Below, one piece after another: positions 63,361 through 64,000 of a stretch of 64,000 bases of DNA. The stretch is from assembly GCA_017624855.1 (NCBI GenBank), contig JAGAMF010000009.1, positions 62,001 through 126,000 on the forward strand. The letters run 5' to 3'. The stretch's first letter is position 1. Each line of letters begins with the position of its first letter. This DNA comes from Lachnospiraceae bacterium (lineage in GTDB: Bacteria; Bacillota; Clostridia; Lachnospirales; Lachnospiraceae). The notes under the pieces were generated by a model. That model had not been told where the DNA came from and made no database searches. It was given only the letters and a program-made list of their open reading frames with translations. Both the position numbers and the translations under genes were made by a program.

Positions 63361-64000
63361 ATGTCATTAAACAAGAAATCAGTAGATGATATTAATGTAA
63401 AAGGATTAAAAGTTCTTTGCAGATGTGACTTTAACGTTCCTTTAAAAGATGGCGTTATCACAGACACAAACAGATTGACAGCTGCTTTACCCACAATCAA
63501 GAAGTTGATTGCTGACGGCGGTAAGGTTATTCTTTGCTCACATCTTGGTAAGCCCAAGGGAGAGCCTAAGCCTGAATTATCATTGGCTCCCGTTGCTGTT
63601 AAGTTATCTGAGCTTCTCGGACAGGAAGTTAAGTTTGCTGCAGATGCAGAAGTAGTAGGCCCCAATGCAAAGGCTGCTGTTGAAGCAATGAAGGACGGAG
63701 ATGTAGTTCTCCTTGAAAACACACGTTATCGTGCAGAAGAAACAAAGAATGGTGAAGCATTCTCTAAGGAACTTGCTTCTCTTTGTGATGTATTCGTAAA
63801 CGACGCTTTCGGTACCGCTCACAGAGCTCACTGCTCAAATGTTGGTGTTGCTGAATTGGTTGATACAGCTGCAGTTGGTTACTTAATGCAGAAGGAAATC
63901 GATTTCCTCGGAAATGCAGTTGAAAATCCTGTAAGACCTTTCGTAGCTATTCTTGGTGGCGCTAAGGTTGCTGATAAGTTAAATGTTATCTCTAACCTTC
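63361..64000 (+). CDS. pgk: Phosphoglycerate kinase, N-terminal part
   Basis: The frame is open from the ATG at 63361 to the window end, 213 codons of about 400. '[20 protein letters not shown]', '[10 protein letters not shown]', '[11 protein letters not shown]' and '[14 protein letters not shown]' are the substrate-binding motifs of the N-terminal domain, and '[14 protein letters not shown]' begins the second. It makes ATP and 3-phosphoglycerate. AAAGGAGG precedes the ATG. Cut by the window edge, not truncated biologically. Confidence 0.97.
   Translation, partial: MSLNKKSVDDINVKGLKVLCRCDFNVPLKDGVITDTNRLTAALPTIKKLIADGGKVILCSHLGKPKGEPKPELSLAPVAVKLSELLGQEVKFAADAEVVGPNAKAAVEAMKDGDVVLLENTRYRAEETKNGEAFSKELASLCDVFVNDAFGTAHRAHCSNVGVAELVDTAAVGYLMQKEIDFLGNAVENPVRPFVAILGGAKVADKLNVISNL

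Overview
The window is a low-GC Firmicutes chromosome segment, most likely from a member of Lachnospiraceae (class Clostridia). This is inferred from the conserved block Asp23-nusB-xseA-xseB-ispA-dxs-tlyA-nadK-argR-recN-spoIVB, from several sporulation-family genes (spoIVB, a Spo0A-type DNA-binding protein, a SpoIIM-like protein, a SpoVB-like flippase), from strong AGGAGG ribosome binding sites, TTG and GTG starts, and the NUDIX-spoIIM-xerD order. No species can be named. No rRNA, tRNA, CRISPR array, transposase or integrase was seen.

Layout. 1-399 is the tail of an unrecognised gene. 506-9667 is a long co-directional run for transcription antitermination, exonuclease VII, isoprenoid precursors, RNA methylation, NAD phosphorylation, arginine control and DNA repair, closed by a terminator. 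9797-11131 is spoIVB. Its last codons and terminator occur twice, at 11101 and 13735, and the two copies bracket a 2.6 kb AT-rich island (TetR regulator, HXXEE membrane protein, AAA/DUF4143 ATPase). 13901-17953 holds a hydrolase, a flavodoxin-ferredoxin protein, a PAP2 phosphatase and an AAA-CYTH fusion. 17955-21051 (minus strand) is a DUF1538 membrane protein, a double PII-like protein and an rRNA/tRNA methyltransferase. 21238-22987 is a phenylacetate-CoA ligase plus ACT-domain pair.

24159-25591 carries the most notable regulatory element: a good match to the yybP-ykoY manganese riboswitch, with its own promoter and an overlapping terminator, placed in front of an ATC-hydrolase-like gene and a small membrane protein rather than a recognised manganese exporter. 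27307-35553 is a cluster rich in lipoproteins (four), two of which are paralogues. 35608-39219 is a heterodimeric ABC exporter. 39470-44515 has a patatin-like lipase, a Spo0A-type effector without a receiver domain, glycogen synthase and RqcH. 44631-49913 is a housekeeping run (yicC, remA-like, gmk, rpoZ, rimO, pgsA, cinA), followed by a zinc-ribbon membrane protein with six perfect-length 45-bp repeats.

51609-55504 holds recA (two LexA-type boxes in its promoter region), recX and rny. A second promoter with tandem Spo0A-like boxes lies upstream of recA with no ORF behind it. 55689-61811 holds an aminotransferase, NUDIX hydrolase, SpoIIM-like protein, XerD, a SpoVB-like flippase and a PHP phosphatase. 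The window ends in the glycolytic pair gap and pgk (pgk cut by the window edge), both with distinctive codon use.
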